This document shows positions 48,409-56,864 of a DNA stretch of 64,000 bases, piece by piece. The notes beneath the pieces were generated by a model. It searched no databases, had not been told where the DNA came from, and saw only the letters and a program-made list of their open reading frames with translations. Each line of letters starts with the position of its first letter. Positions within the stretch are counted from its first letter, which is position 1. Made by a program: the position numbers and the translations under genes. Source of the DNA: Chitinophaga agrisoli (GTDB lineage Bacteria > Bacteroidota > Bacteroidia > Chitinophagales > Chitinophagaceae); NCBI RefSeq assembly GCF_008386695.1, contig NZ_VUOC01000004.1:1614327-1678326 (forward strand), written 5' to 3'.

Positions 48409-48750
48409 TTATAACGCTGCCATCCTTATCTCTACAGTGCCTCCCAGCTCCAGGATGGGCGATCCTTTCGCTATTTCCACAGCTTCGTCATAATCCGCAG
48501 CTTTAATAATGACCAAACCGCCTATGGATTCCTTTATCTCCGCATATGGGCCATCCGTTACGCTCTTATCATGCTTTAACACCTTGCCTTTACCCTCCCA
48601 CGGCTGTGCAGGCCGCGCCAGCCTGTCTTCCGCGGTAAGCGTGTTAAACCACTCCCGCCAGCGGCGCAGGTGCGCCTGCAGTTCCTCAGGCGATGGCTGT
48701 TGTTCCCTGGTCTTATAATCCCTGCGAAATACTAATAAGAATTCATTCAT
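48409..48750 (-). CDS. YCII-related (DGPF) domain protein
   Basis: I start at ATG 48750 (MNEFLLVFRRDYKTREQQPS), giving 113 residues; an upstream Met at 48762 is possible. It carries VTDGPYAEIKESIGGLVIIK, the DGPF/DGPY motif, and AADYDEAVEIAKGSPILE. It sits 16 bp upstream of the ECF42 sigma gene, the standard pairing for this sigma group. Its closest relative in the window is the 44508 gene, so the family is duplicated within 4 kb. Confidence 0.9.
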   Translation of the reverse strand: MNEFLLVFRRDYKTREQQPSPEELQAHLRRWREWFNTLTAEDRLARPAQPWEGKGKVLKHDKSVTDGPYAEIKESIGGLVIIKAADYDEAVEIAKGSPILELGGTVEIRMAAL

Positions 48751-48789
48751 ATGTGGTAGCATTTAATAAGCGGCTTGTCATATAATTTA

Positions 48790-49248
48790 TCAGGCAAACT
48801 GCCCAACCTGGTAGGTACCTACCGCGCTTGGCATCGGGAATGCAATATTAAAGCGGTTCCAGGTATTAATGGCAGAAATTGATAAGGTCAGGTCAACCAT
48901 CTCCTCATCCGTAAAATGTTCTTTTACTTTCAAAAATACCTCATCCGGAACTTTACAGGCGGTTACCGCTTCAGCCCATGCCAGCGCAGCCCGCTCACGG
49001 TCTGTAAAGAAAGGCGTTTCCCGCCATGCGTTCAGCGCATACAAACGTTGCTCTGTTTCGCCATGGGCGCGCAGGTCCTTGGAGTGCATATCCAGGCAGT
49101 AAGCACAGCCGTTGATCTGGGATACCCGGAACTCAATCAGCTCCCGCAATTTCGCCTCTACAGGAGATTTCTTTAAATACGCGCCTATGGGATAGAGTGC
49201 CTTTAAAGCGCCTTGTCCCTTTTCATGAAAATTGATCCTTTGTTCCAT
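48790..49248 (-). CDS. Carboxymuconolactone-decarboxylase-family (AhpD-like) protein
   Basis: The 152-residue helical protein has the redox motif NGCAYCLDMHSKDLRAHGE (CxxC with the following His) and the typical LREL(I/V)EFRVSQ lead-in. AhpD-like members act as peroxidase partners or thiol-disulphide enzymes. It is the first gene of the group that continues with YCII and ECF42, and the set is a likely oxidative or antibiotic stress regulon (inference). Confidence 0.9.
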   Translation of the reverse strand: MEQRINFHEKGQGALKALYPIGAYLKKSPVEAKLRELIEFRVSQINGCAYCLDMHSKDLRAHGETEQRLYALNAWRETPFFTDRERAALAWAEAVTACKVPDEVFLKVKEHFTDEEMVDLTLSISAINTWNRFNIAFPMPSAVGTYQVGQFA

Positions 49249-49328
49249 GTTTATTGAATTTTATTGGTTATACCTGAATAACAACTGGCTTTTCTCAATT
49301 GGACAAAATCCCGCAGATTTTTTTCCGG

Positions 49329-50339
49329 TTAGACTAAAATATCATTTTCGGCTTCCAGGGGTGGCGGCAATACCGTTTCGCCCAGCATCTCCCGCAGGTC
49401 TATTTCAATGGTGCGGCAGATCTGCGAAATAGGCACATCATTGGCGCTGCCTTCAAAAGGGTTCTCCGTGCTCTCGCCTACCTGCACCAGCGAGGTGTAC
49501 ATCCACGATATCAGCACGCTGAAAGGCACCACCAGCCAGATCATATGCCCCTGCATAAAACCTGTAACGCTGTTGTTCAGCTTGTCAAACTCCTGCAGCA
49601 TGCCAAACGGCAGCAGAAAGCAGAAGATCCACACGAAAATGGTGTTGATAATGGAATACTGCCGGGGATAAGGCGTTTCTTTCACAGACTCGCATTGCGC
49701 CTGCAGCGTATACAAAGTGCTAATGGCCCTTTCCATATCCAGGAACTGCGCGGGAACGATCACCTGGCTATCATAGAGCTCTTTCAGGGTTTGACTTTGC
49801 AGGGATAAGATCTGCGCGGCTTTATTATTAACGCTGCATATATAGGCCAGCTCGTCCTCCGGCAGGTGTTGGGCCAGCGCGCCCTCAATGGTCATAGCCC
49901 GTTCCGGGATGGAATAATAATACCGCTGGTATTCTGAGTTGGCGCGCTTATCCTGCACCTCCCATACCCGGTTCTCCCGCATTTGATGCCGCAGCGCCGT
50001 TAACCACGCAAAATGACGGTAGTATAATAACCTTGTCTTGTCCATATCATGCAGGTAATCCCGGCAGGCGATCGCCCAGATCCTGCTGGTGCTCACAATG
50101 CCTGTCCACACGCCATGCGCGTCCCAGGTACGGCTGTAGGTCTGCGTATTCTTAAAGCCTACAATAAATGCCGTAGCAGTGCCTAATAACGATACCACCG
50201 TCCAGGGTATCGCCAGCCACTTTAGATCTAACACATGATACAACAGTACAGGAATGAAGCCCAGGATGATCAGCGTATAGATGTTCTTTCTCGTCCATTT
50301 CAGGAAATCAGATAATTTGTAGGATTTGCCTATGTGCAT
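49329..50339 (-). CDS. Bestrophin-like (UPF0187) membrane channel protein
   Basis: The 336-residue protein has two N-terminal hydrophobic helices (IYTLIILGFIPVLLYHVL and IPWTVVSLLGTATAFIVGF) followed by the signature KNTQTYSRTWDAHGVWTGIV, and later helices (IFVWIFCFLLPFGMLQEF, MIWLVVPFSVLISWMYTSL). The C-terminus has ENPFEGSANDVPISQICRTI and then EIDLRE. Bacterial bestrophins form pentameric ion channels. The 58-residue acidic protein is encoded just upstream, 11 bp away. Confidence 0.9.
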   Translation of the reverse strand: MHIGKSYKLSDFLKWTRKNIYTLIILGFIPVLLYHVLDLKWLAIPWTVVSLLGTATAFIVGFKNTQTYSRTWDAHGVWTGIVSTSRIWAIACRDYLHDMDKTRLLYYRHFAWLTALRHQMRENRVWEVQDKRANSEYQRYYYSIPERAMTIEGALAQHLPEDELAYICSVNNKAAQILSLQSQTLKELYDSQVIVPAQFLDMERAISTLYTLQAQCESVKETPYPRQYSIINTIFVWIFCFLLPFGMLQEFDKLNNSVTGFMQGHMIWLVVPFSVLISWMYTSLVQVGESTENPFEGSANDVPISQICRTIEIDLREMLGETVLPPPLEAENDILV

Positions 50340-50350
50340 ATGATCGTTGT

Positions 50351-50527
50351 TTATTTCGTTTCCTCCTCCGGCTGATCCTCCTCCATAATAATATCATCCA
50401 GGAACTCTACTCCCTGGGTCGCATTTTCTTCGCGTACCGGCTCCAGGGCCGTTTGCACTTCTGATACAACCGGCGTTATAGGCTTGCCGGCCAAAAAACG
50501 CTGAATGATTTGGAATACCGCTATCAT
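50351..50527 (-). CDS. Small acidic hypothetical protein upstream of the bestrophin gene
   Basis: A 58-residue frame from ATG 50527 to TAA 50351 begins MIAVFQIIQRFLAGKPITPV and ends IIMEEDQPEEETK. It has an amphipathic N-terminal helix and a strongly acidic C-terminus. It ends 11 bp before the bestrophin start and shares its direction, so the two probably form one transcript. No family is recognised. Codon use looks like the neighbours, which supports a real gene. Confidence 0.5.
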   Translation of the reverse strand: MIAVFQIIQRFLAGKPITPVVSEVQTALEPVREENATQGVEFLDDIIMEEDQPEEETK

Positions 50528-50976
50528 AATTTTGTTTTTTTAGGTTGAAATGAGATCTGTCTTCATAATGGCACAAAAGGATTTGCAACCCGCATGCCAT
50601 TAGATTAACAAATTGATTATTTGATAGTTGCAATAAAGTCCGTAAATTTATTTTTACGATATATCGTAAATTGTCATATTATCCGCTGTATTTCGTGGAG
50701 GAGGCAGCTATAAGCAATTAAGCCGTTAATACCAGCACAGGAACCACTCAGGCATATATATCCGTATGTCGTGCCGGTAACAATGCGCATGTTGGATCAA
50801 ACGTTTAAATTTGAAACTATATCCTGTTACTATCACCCTTATAATACCATTTCCCTCATGTCATGTGCCATTCCCGCATCATGCATCAGTACAGCAACCT
50901 ACCGTGGTAGTCACCGGATCCACAGCACATACAAACACCACAACCATAATACCCTCAACTTAAAAACCACATACAC
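50528..50976. other. Intergenic control region of the right-end cluster
   Basis: This 449-bp gap is AT-rich and lies between the minus-strand small acidic gene and the plus-strand cluster. It contains the 18-bp palindrome at 50653-50670. No tRNA, repeat array or further gene is seen. Confidence 0.4.
50653..50670. promoter_or_regulatory. 18-bp perfect palindrome, candidate operator
   Basis: TTTACGATATATCGTAAA is a perfect inverted repeat. The octamer CGTAAATT occurs both at its right edge and at 50641. It resembles sites bound by small dimeric repressors. The regulator is not identified; it could act on the small acidic gene/bestrophin unit, on the right-end cluster, or on both. Confidence 0.5.
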
Positions 50977-51990
50977 ATGACTGATCAATTAAACCGCTTT
51001 GGCATGGGCGCCCGCTTTGTACCTGCCGCCGCCTTAACCGAAACCGACCTGGGCCCGTTACAACAACTGATCGGTGAATGGGAAAGCGTACCATTGACCA
51101 CCACCAATGAAGGCGCCATCCAGCCCATCGCCAGCGGCTGGAACGTGATCTCTGTACCGGGTGGTAACGGCTTTGTTTTTGAAGTGATCCCCTACAAGGA
51201 AAACTTGAAATTCTCCGCAGTAGCTGTACAGGCAGGTAACCGCGGACCGGTGCTCAACGGCAACCAGTTCGACCAGGAGATCTTTGGCCTGTTCTATGAA
51301 CAGCAGATCATCAGTGTTTGTGATACGGACTTTTGCAACAGCAGGGGCTTTAGTAACGGTACGGTGATCCACGCAGAGACCGGGCTTTTCCTGTACATCA
51401 CTAATTTCAACGGCGGCTTTAATATTGCCCGTTTAGGTACCGTTCCGCACGGCAATGCATTGCTGGCCCTGGGCGCGTCTTCAGTGGAGACTAATCCCGG
51501 CACAGACTTCTTCCCCACTTTATCCGCTAAAGGCGTAAACCTGGACGGTACCAATCCCAATGGTCTTGGCTACAATGATCAGATCATTGGCAAAAGACAG
51601 TTCCCGGCTTTTAACCAGGTAGATCCAAACGCCTTCCTGAAGTCCTCATTAGAAGAGATAGTAGGCACGGGGTCCATAACAAATATGACCACCCTCGATA
51701 TGTCTACACAAAACCCGGATGCAACAGGCGGCATCCTCAATATCCCGTTTATACAAAGCAATGTTACCGCTACCACCATGGATGCTACCTTCTGGATCGA
51801 AAACATATCCGGCGGCAGCGAAACAGAGCTCTTACAATATTCCCAGACCATCAACCTGGTATTCCCGCCGGTAGGCTCCGTAACGCCGGTCATCTGGCCG
51901 CATATCACCATCAACACCATGAGGAGAATGCCCCAGCTGAAAGCCATGGGAGACACAGTTGGCTCTTCAGAGGGCGTACCGCAACTGTAA
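50977..51990 (+). CDS. Lipocalin-like beta-barrel protein ('heme-binding protein'-like)
   Basis: The 337-residue protein has an N-terminal LQQLIGEWESVPL and GWNVISVPGGNGFVFEVIPY, the lipocalin-like opening of a poorly studied family sometimes labelled heme-binding. Further marks are GLFYEQQIISVCDT, HAETGLFLYITNF, LGTVPHGNALLALG and a C-terminal beta region ending in WPHITINTMRRMP. No signal peptide is seen. The binding partner is not known. It is the first gene of the right-end cluster and is followed by a 12-bp hairpin. Confidence 0.6.
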   Translation: MTDQLNRFGMGARFVPAAALTETDLGPLQQLIGEWESVPLTTTNEGAIQPIASGWNVISVPGGNGFVFEVIPYKENLKFSAVAVQAGNRGPVLNGNQFDQEIFGLFYEQQIISVCDTDFCNSRGFSNGTVIHAETGLFLYITNFNGGFNIARLGTVPHGNALLALGASSVETNPGTDFFPTLSAKGVNLDGTNPNGLGYNDQIIGKRQFPAFNQVDPNAFLKSSLEEIVGTGSITNMTTLDMSTQNPDATGGILNIPFIQSNVTATTMDATFWIENISGGSETELLQYSQTINLVFPPVGSVTPVIWPHITINTMRRMPQLKAMGDTVGSSEGVPQL

Positions 51991-52020
51991 AACGCGGCTG
52001 ATCTAAAACATATAACCGGT

Positions 52021-52053
52021 AGGAAAATGAGGGTGATCAATCCTCATTTTCCT
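52021..52053 (+). terminator. 12-bp perfect hairpin without T run
   Basis: AGGAAAATGAGG (52021-52032) pairs perfectly with CCTCATTTTCCT (52042-52053). No T tract follows, so it may be a weak terminator, a processing site or an mRNA-end stabiliser between the lipocalin-like and tail-collar genes. Confidence 0.5.
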
Positions 52054-52142
52054 GCTATAGCATCATACCTGCGTTGCATAGCTGAACAGAAAGATCTATA
52101 TTTAGCAACACATCATCACCTATACCATAAATAACAACTGCA

Positions 52143-52877
52143 ATGGGGCATTCCTTGAAAACGCTTATCATCGCTCTTTTATGTAGCACCGTGATCATTC
52201 CGCTACACGCACAGACCAGCACCAACGCCTTAAATATCCTGCCCAATGGCAATGTAGGCATCGGCGTTGACCAGCCCTCAGAAAAATTAGAGGTGCAGGG
52301 AACCCTCAAAGTGAACGGCCGCATCATGGACAAAACAGGCCCGGTAATGCCGGCCGGCGCCATCTTGCAATATGCAGGCAGCGTGGCGCCGGCCGGCTGG
52401 TTACTCTGCGATGGAACATCGTATGCAAAGACCGGCGATCAGAAAGATCTTTTTGCCGTCATCGGTGTTATGTACGGCAGCGATGGTAATGATAAGTTCA
52501 GAGTGCCTGATCTCCGCGGAACGTTTATCATGGGCGCTGATCCCCGCGATGCAAGTGAAAGCGTCGCTAAACAGGGTAACCCGGATGTGCATAACCATAC
52601 CGCAAAACCACCCGTTATAACGCCCACTACCATGGAGGCAGGTAGCCACAATCATAAAATGCCCAGCGCCTGGTATGATAGATCCCTCCCCTCGTCAGGT
52701 TTTGACAAGATCAACGGCATAGACAGGGGCTCACCCAGCGTCTCAGACCAAACCACACAGAATGCCGGAGCGCACACTCACCAGGTAACAGTAGATATCC
52801 CGCAGTTCACAACCGGCAATTCCAGCGGCAAAAACCGCCCCAAATGGATAGCCTTGAACTATATCATCAAATATTAA
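52143..52877 (+). CDS. Secreted phage-tail-collar domain protein
   Basis: The 244-residue protein starts with a Sec signal peptide (SLKTLIIALLCSTVIIPLHA). Next comes NGNVGIGVDQPSEKLEVQGT, a repeat-type motif found at the base of trimeric tail fibres and Bacteroidota adhesins. Then follows a tail-collar domain (about 75-170: PAGAILQYAGSVAPAGWLLC, FRVPDLRGTFIMGADPRD) and a His-rich tip (HNHTAKPP, GSHNHKMP, GAHTHQVT) ending KNRPKWIALNYIIKY. Tail-collar tips of phages coordinate metal through such H-x-H motifs. No other phage gene is nearby and an export signal is present, so it is probably a surface or secreted fibre (inference). Confidence 0.85.
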   Translation: MGHSLKTLIIALLCSTVIIPLHAQTSTNALNILPNGNVGIGVDQPSEKLEVQGTLKVNGRIMDKTGPVMPAGAILQYAGSVAPAGWLLCDGTSYAKTGDQKDLFAVIGVMYGSDGNDKFRVPDLRGTFIMGADPRDASESVAKQGNPDVHNHTAKPPVITPTTMEAGSHNHKMPSAWYDRSLPSSGFDKINGIDRGSPSVSDQTTQNAGAHTHQVTVDIPQFTTGNSSGKNRPKWIALNYIIKY

Positions 52878-52909
52878 CACATTCCCAATAAACCATTAAA
52901 CAAAATGCT

Positions 52910-53647
52910 ATGCCTATCACGGAAATTAAAAATCTAACCAATGGCAAATCCATTCCCAATGCCGATCTGACCAAGTTCGACAGCATCGTTTTTGCCGAAA
53001 CAATTGTGCTTAATGACATCACAGAAGCTAGCTGGACCCCGTTGGCCGGCGCCGGCAATATAGGGGTAACCTGGACAAACGGTCCCCGTGCGGTAGGTGG
53101 AACGCTTGCCATAGACACCAATAAAAAAACCGCCACTATCAGCGGGCTCACAAATGTTTCTAAATACAGCGTAGACCTGACAGGGCAAATTGAAATTGGG
53201 CCCAAGAACAGCGATGCTGTAGCACACGTGAACGTAAGGATCGGTAATATGATAACCCCGCAAAATCTTAAAGGCGATACGATCATTGACTTCAGCAATG
53301 AAGTAGACAGTACGGAAGGCGTAAGCAAGCTTGATCTGAATGGCCTCATCAGCTGGATCAAAGACAATGGCGATAGCGGCGCTACCGTAGAACTGCCCAA
53401 ACTGGACGGAGATACCCAACCGGGTGAATTTATCCTGGAATTCAAAAAATTCTATGTCAACATTACCCAGAAGACCTTTGATTTCTGGGTGGAATCTGCC
53501 GCGAAACAATCTATTACATTTGGCAACATCACTATTAAACAGGTAGGTTTCAGGGTTACCAACGTACCTACGACTCCGGCGCCTAAAGAGGCCCCTAAAG
53601 CCATTGCGCAGCCGGAAACCAATGGAGTGCCCGAACCAGCAGTATAA
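52910..53647 (+). CDS. Hypothetical beta-rich protein of the right-end cluster
   Basis: The 245-residue protein begins MPITEIKNLTNGKSIPNADL and reads as beta-sandwich repeats (WTPLAGAGNIGVTWTNGPRA, GLTNVSKYSVDLTGQIEIGP, FILEFKKFYVNITQKTFDFW). The C-terminus is a flexible Pro/Ala/Glu-rich tail (PTTPAPKEAPKAIAQPE). No signal peptide and no known domain. It lies 32 bp behind the tail-collar gene and before a strong hairpin. It may be a structural partner. Confidence 0.65.
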   Translation: MPITEIKNLTNGKSIPNADLTKFDSIVFAETIVLNDITEASWTPLAGAGNIGVTWTNGPRAVGGTLAIDTNKKTATISGLTNVSKYSVDLTGQIEIGPKNSDAVAHVNVRIGNMITPQNLKGDTIIDFSNEVDSTEGVSKLDLNGLISWIKDNGDSGATVELPKLDGDTQPGEFILEFKKFYVNITQKTFDFWVESAAKQSITFGNITIKQVGFRVTNVPTTPAPKEAPKAIAQPETNGVPEPAV

Positions 53648-53665
53648 ACGATCGTATCATTAATT

Positions 53666-53695
53666 ACCTGTTGAGGGATGTTGCCCTCAACAGGT
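53666..53695 (+). terminator. 12-bp perfect hairpin before the DUF6603-like gene
   Basis: ACCTGTTGAGGG (53666-53677) pairs perfectly with CCCTCAACAGGT (53684-53695) around ATGTTG. The following sequence is CTTGCATCTT and the start codon at 53706 is only ten bases away. Without a clean T run it may be a partial terminator that lowers expression of the giant genes relative to the small ones. Confidence 0.5.
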
Positions 53696-53705
53696 CTTGC
53701 ATCTT

Positions 53706-56700
53706 ATGGCAGCATCATCACCTCTTTTGCTGGATATCACAGGCGCTACCAGCATTGGCGCCCCCAATGCGGTTGAGTTCGACATTACTTTAGGCGTACG
53801 GATAAACGGCGCCGAAAAGTCCGTATACGCCGCGCTAACAGCCAGTAAGCAGGAAGGCGTTAGCTTCCCTGCGCTGCTCAAAGCCCTGGCCCCCGGCGAT
53901 AATACAGCAATACCCGGTTTCCTGGATAAGCTGCCCGCCATCCGGGCGTTATCTGTCACATACGGCACAGGCGAACAGTCAGCTGAGTTCCGCATCAGCT
54001 TCGAAAGCGTACTTACCATCAATAACAAACAGATGGAGGTTACCCTGGAGGCCAGTTATGCAAAAGGCGCTTATACGTTTGGCGGTACGCTACACATAGA
54101 TCAACACCAATTCGCCCTGCAATATGTAAAAGCGGCAGATGACTGGTACCTTTATGCCAGCTACCTGCACGATGGCAAAACCACCCTTAATTTCAGGGAG
54201 ATCGCCGGCCGCCTGTTCAGCGATCCTAACGTTATCCCAGACGCACAGCTGGACATTGATCCTTTTAAAGCCTTCTTATTATACCGCAAACAGCAAGATG
54301 GTAAAACCGCCCTACTGGTTGGTTTGGGCGCAGGCCTGGAGCTGGATGTGAAAGACCTCCCGCTGGCCGGTCCTTTGTTTACCAAAGACAATGCCTTTGC
54401 CTTCAAAGAAGTACTGGCCTTGTATGCCAGCGGCAACTTTACCCCTGATGAATTAAAACCCTTTAAAGAAATTCCCGGCATTAACATCACAACAGGTTTC
54501 AACATCTCCGCCCAGCTGCTCATCAACGGCAAGGAGGAGTATTATGCGCTGAACGATGGCCCGGGTAAAACCTATCCACCCGCAACAGCCAACAGCACAA
54601 CGCCGGTAACCTCCCTCGCCGGAGAAATAGCCGCCAAAGCAAAATGGACCAAAGTAGATAAACAAATTGGCCCGGTAACCTTACAGCGGTTGGGCTTTAT
54701 GTTTAACGAGGGCAAAGTGGTGCTGCTCCTCGATGCCTCCATGTTGATGGCAGGCATGGGCATGCAGCTGCTAAGCCTGGGCCTGGGCTTTAAACTGGAA
54801 TGGAAGTTCCCGCCCGCTATGCCGGAATTCTATTTAGACGGCATTGGCCTGTCATACACCAAAGACCCCATCCGTATCAGCGGCATGTTCTTAAGAACAG
54901 CGCCTATAAAAGACGTGGAGGAATATTCCTACTATGGATCTGCCCAGCTGGCGCTGTCAAGCTTCAGCGTTAGCGGTATTGGCGCCTATAGCAAACTCAT
55001 AGCGCCCCAGCCGGATGGATCCGTATCCCTGTTCATCTACGCCATGTATGCCGGCGCTATTGGCGGCCCTGCCTTTTTCTTTGTAACAGGTATTGCAGCC
55101 GGCTTTGGCTACAACCGCAGGTTAAAAGTGCCCGCCATCAGGGAAGTCAACAACTTCCCGCTGGTGACCATGGCCTTAAACCCGGATCCCAATAAAACCC
55201 TCAACGCTATACTGGCGGATCTGGTGAACCAGCAATGGATCCCTGCGTCGCCCGGCGATTACTGGCTGGCGGTAGGTATAAAATTCACCTCCTTTAAGAT
55301 CATAGAATCATTTGTACTGGTAATGGCGCAATTTGGTACCCGTACTGAATTTGCCATACTGGGTTTATCTATACTCGCCTGGCCTTCCAGGAACAACGCC
55401 ATCGCCTATGTGGAACTGGCCGTTAAAGCCAGCTTTGGTCCGGATAGCGATGTGATAGCGGTAGAGGCCATGCTTACTCCCAACTCTTACATTTTCGACA
55501 GGAACTGTAAGCTTACCGGCGGCTTTGCTTTCTACGCCTGGGTAAAAGGCCCCCATGAGGGGGATTTTGTAATTACTTTAGGGGGATACCATCCTAAATT
55601 CAATAAGCCGCAACATTACCCGGATGTAGACCGCCTGGGCCTCAACTGGCAAATATCCAACCAGCTACAGATCAAAGGCGGGCTGTATTATGCCCTTACG
55701 CCAGACAGCATTATGGCCGGCGGCCGCCTGGAGGTCACCTTCAGCCTCAGCTTCCTTACCGCCAGTTTAACGGCCTGGGTAGATATGATCATGGCCTGGG
55801 CCCCCTTCCAGTACGATGTTGATCTGGGCATCCGCGTAAAGATCACCGCGGATATAGACGCCTGGCTGTTTACCGTTCACTACAGCCTCGAAATGGGCGC
55901 GCAGCTCCATATCTGGGGACCGCCATTTGCAGGAGAAGCCCATGTGAACTGGGCCATCTTTTCATTCACCATACCCTTTGGCAGTGCCGATAAGCAGGAA
56001 AAGGAAAAACTGAAATGGCCCGCTTTCAAAGAGCAGTTCCTCCCGGCCAATACCGGCAACAAGATCAGGCCGGAGATCATCGTCAACGCAGGTATCATTA
56101 ATGAATACACCGTTGGCCAGACCAAATACCTGCTGGTCAACCCGCACCAGCTAAAGATAAATATAGACGCGCCCCTGCCGCTGACCACCGTGAACGTACC
56201 AGACAGCACAGGCACGGTGAAGGAAATACAGGCAGATACAAAAATGCAGGTGGACGGGGTTACGCTGCAGTATGCAGACCGTAACACAACCCTGGGCATC
56301 CGTCCCATGCAGGAAACCAGCCTCCCCTCAGCGCTCCGCGTAGACATGCGCTTGAATGACCAGCCGCTGAGTGGCGATCTGGCGCCCAGCTATGCTACCT
56401 ATGCGGCCGGCGTACCAGGCTCCTTATGGGACCCGCAGCAGGCTACCGGCGGCAACAACGCCCCGGAAGATGTAAAGCTGTTGAAAAAGGCGATCAAAGG
56501 CGTAATGATCACCGCTAAAGAAACGCCCCTGCCTCCAGAGGCCCCGGGGTTTGACCTTAACGGCAAATTCACCGTCGTATCGGGATCATTAAAATGGGAC
56601 TATATACCCGCATTAACCGGCCCGGATAATACCGCCTACAGCGATCCTATAAAAACCGTCATCATCAGTAAGCTCAACGATGCCGCCATCACCGCCAAAA

Positions 56701-56858
56701 GGCAGGCCCTCATAGCCGCCGCGCTGCAGGCACAGGGCATGCAAACAGCAGAAACCGGCAGCCACCAGGAATGGGTAAACGCATTAAGCGCAGCACCGGT
56801 GATAGTACAGCTGGGAGGTTTGCCCCAGTATAAAAACGAAACAGGCAAAAAAGTATAG
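53706..56858 (+). CDS. Large DUF6603-like protein
   Basis: I choose ATG 53706 (MAASSPLLLDITGATSIG), 1050 residues; the frame runs from a TTG at 53697. The protein is beta-rich throughout, with several short hydrophobic strands (VVLLLDASMLMAGMGMQLL, GAIGGPAFFFVTGIAAGFGY followed by NRRLKVPAI). That last segment, GFGYNRRLKVP plus VNNFPLV, matches my memory of DUF6603, an uncharacterised domain of very large bacterial and fungal proteins. Residues 300-800 carry repeated units such as EFYLDGIGLSYTKDPIRISG. There is no signal peptide. The beta repeats suggest a barrel or lipid-contacting scaffold (inference). Confidence 0.65.
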   Translation: MAASSPLLLDITGATSIGAPNAVEFDITLGVRINGAEKSVYAALTASKQEGVSFPALLKALAPGDNTAIPGFLDKLPAIRALSVTYGTGEQSAEFRISFESVLTINNKQMEVTLEASYAKGAYTFGGTLHIDQHQFALQYVKAADDWYLYASYLHDGKTTLNFREIAGRLFSDPNVIPDAQLDIDPFKAFLLYRKQQDGKTALLVGLGAGLELDVKDLPLAGPLFTKDNAFAFKEVLALYASGNFTPDELKPFKEIPGINITTGFNISAQLLINGKEEYYALNDGPGKTYPPATANSTTPVTSLAGEIAAKAKWTKVDKQIGPVTLQRLGFMFNEGKVVLLLDASMLMAGMGMQLLSLGLGFKLEWKFPPAMPEFYLDGIGLSYTKDPIRISGMFLRTAPIKDVEEYSYYGSAQLALSSFSVSGIGAYSKLIAPQPDGSVSLFIYAMYAGAIGGPAFFFVTGIAAGFGYNRRLKVPAIREVNNFPLVTMALNPDPNKTLNAILADLVNQQWIPASPGDYWLAVGIKFTSFKIIESFVLVMAQFGTRTEFAILGLSILAWPSRNNAIAYVELAVKASFGPDSDVIAVEAMLTPNSYIFDRNCKLTGGFAFYAWVKGPHEGDFVITLGGYHPKFNKPQHYPDVDRLGLNWQISNQLQIKGGLYYALTPDSIMAGGRLEVTFSLSFLTASLTAWVDMIMAWAPFQYDVDLGIRVKITADIDAWLFTVHYSLEMGAQLHIWGPPFAGEAHVNWAIFSFTIPFGSADKQEKEKLKWPAFKEQFLPANTGNKIRPEIIVNAGIINEYTVGQTKYLLVNPHQLKINIDAPLPLTTVNVPDSTGTVKEIQADTKMQVDGVTLQYADRNTTLGIRPMQETSLPSALRVDMRLNDQPLSGDLAPSYATYAAGVPGSLWDPQQATGGNNAPEDVKLLKKAIKGVMITAKETPLPPEAPGFDLNGKFTVVSGSLKWDYIPALTGPDNTAYSDPIKTVIISKLNDAAITAKRQALIAAALQAQGMQTAETGSHQEWVNALSAAPVIVQLGGLPQYKNETGKKV

Positions 56859-56864
56859 CAGACA

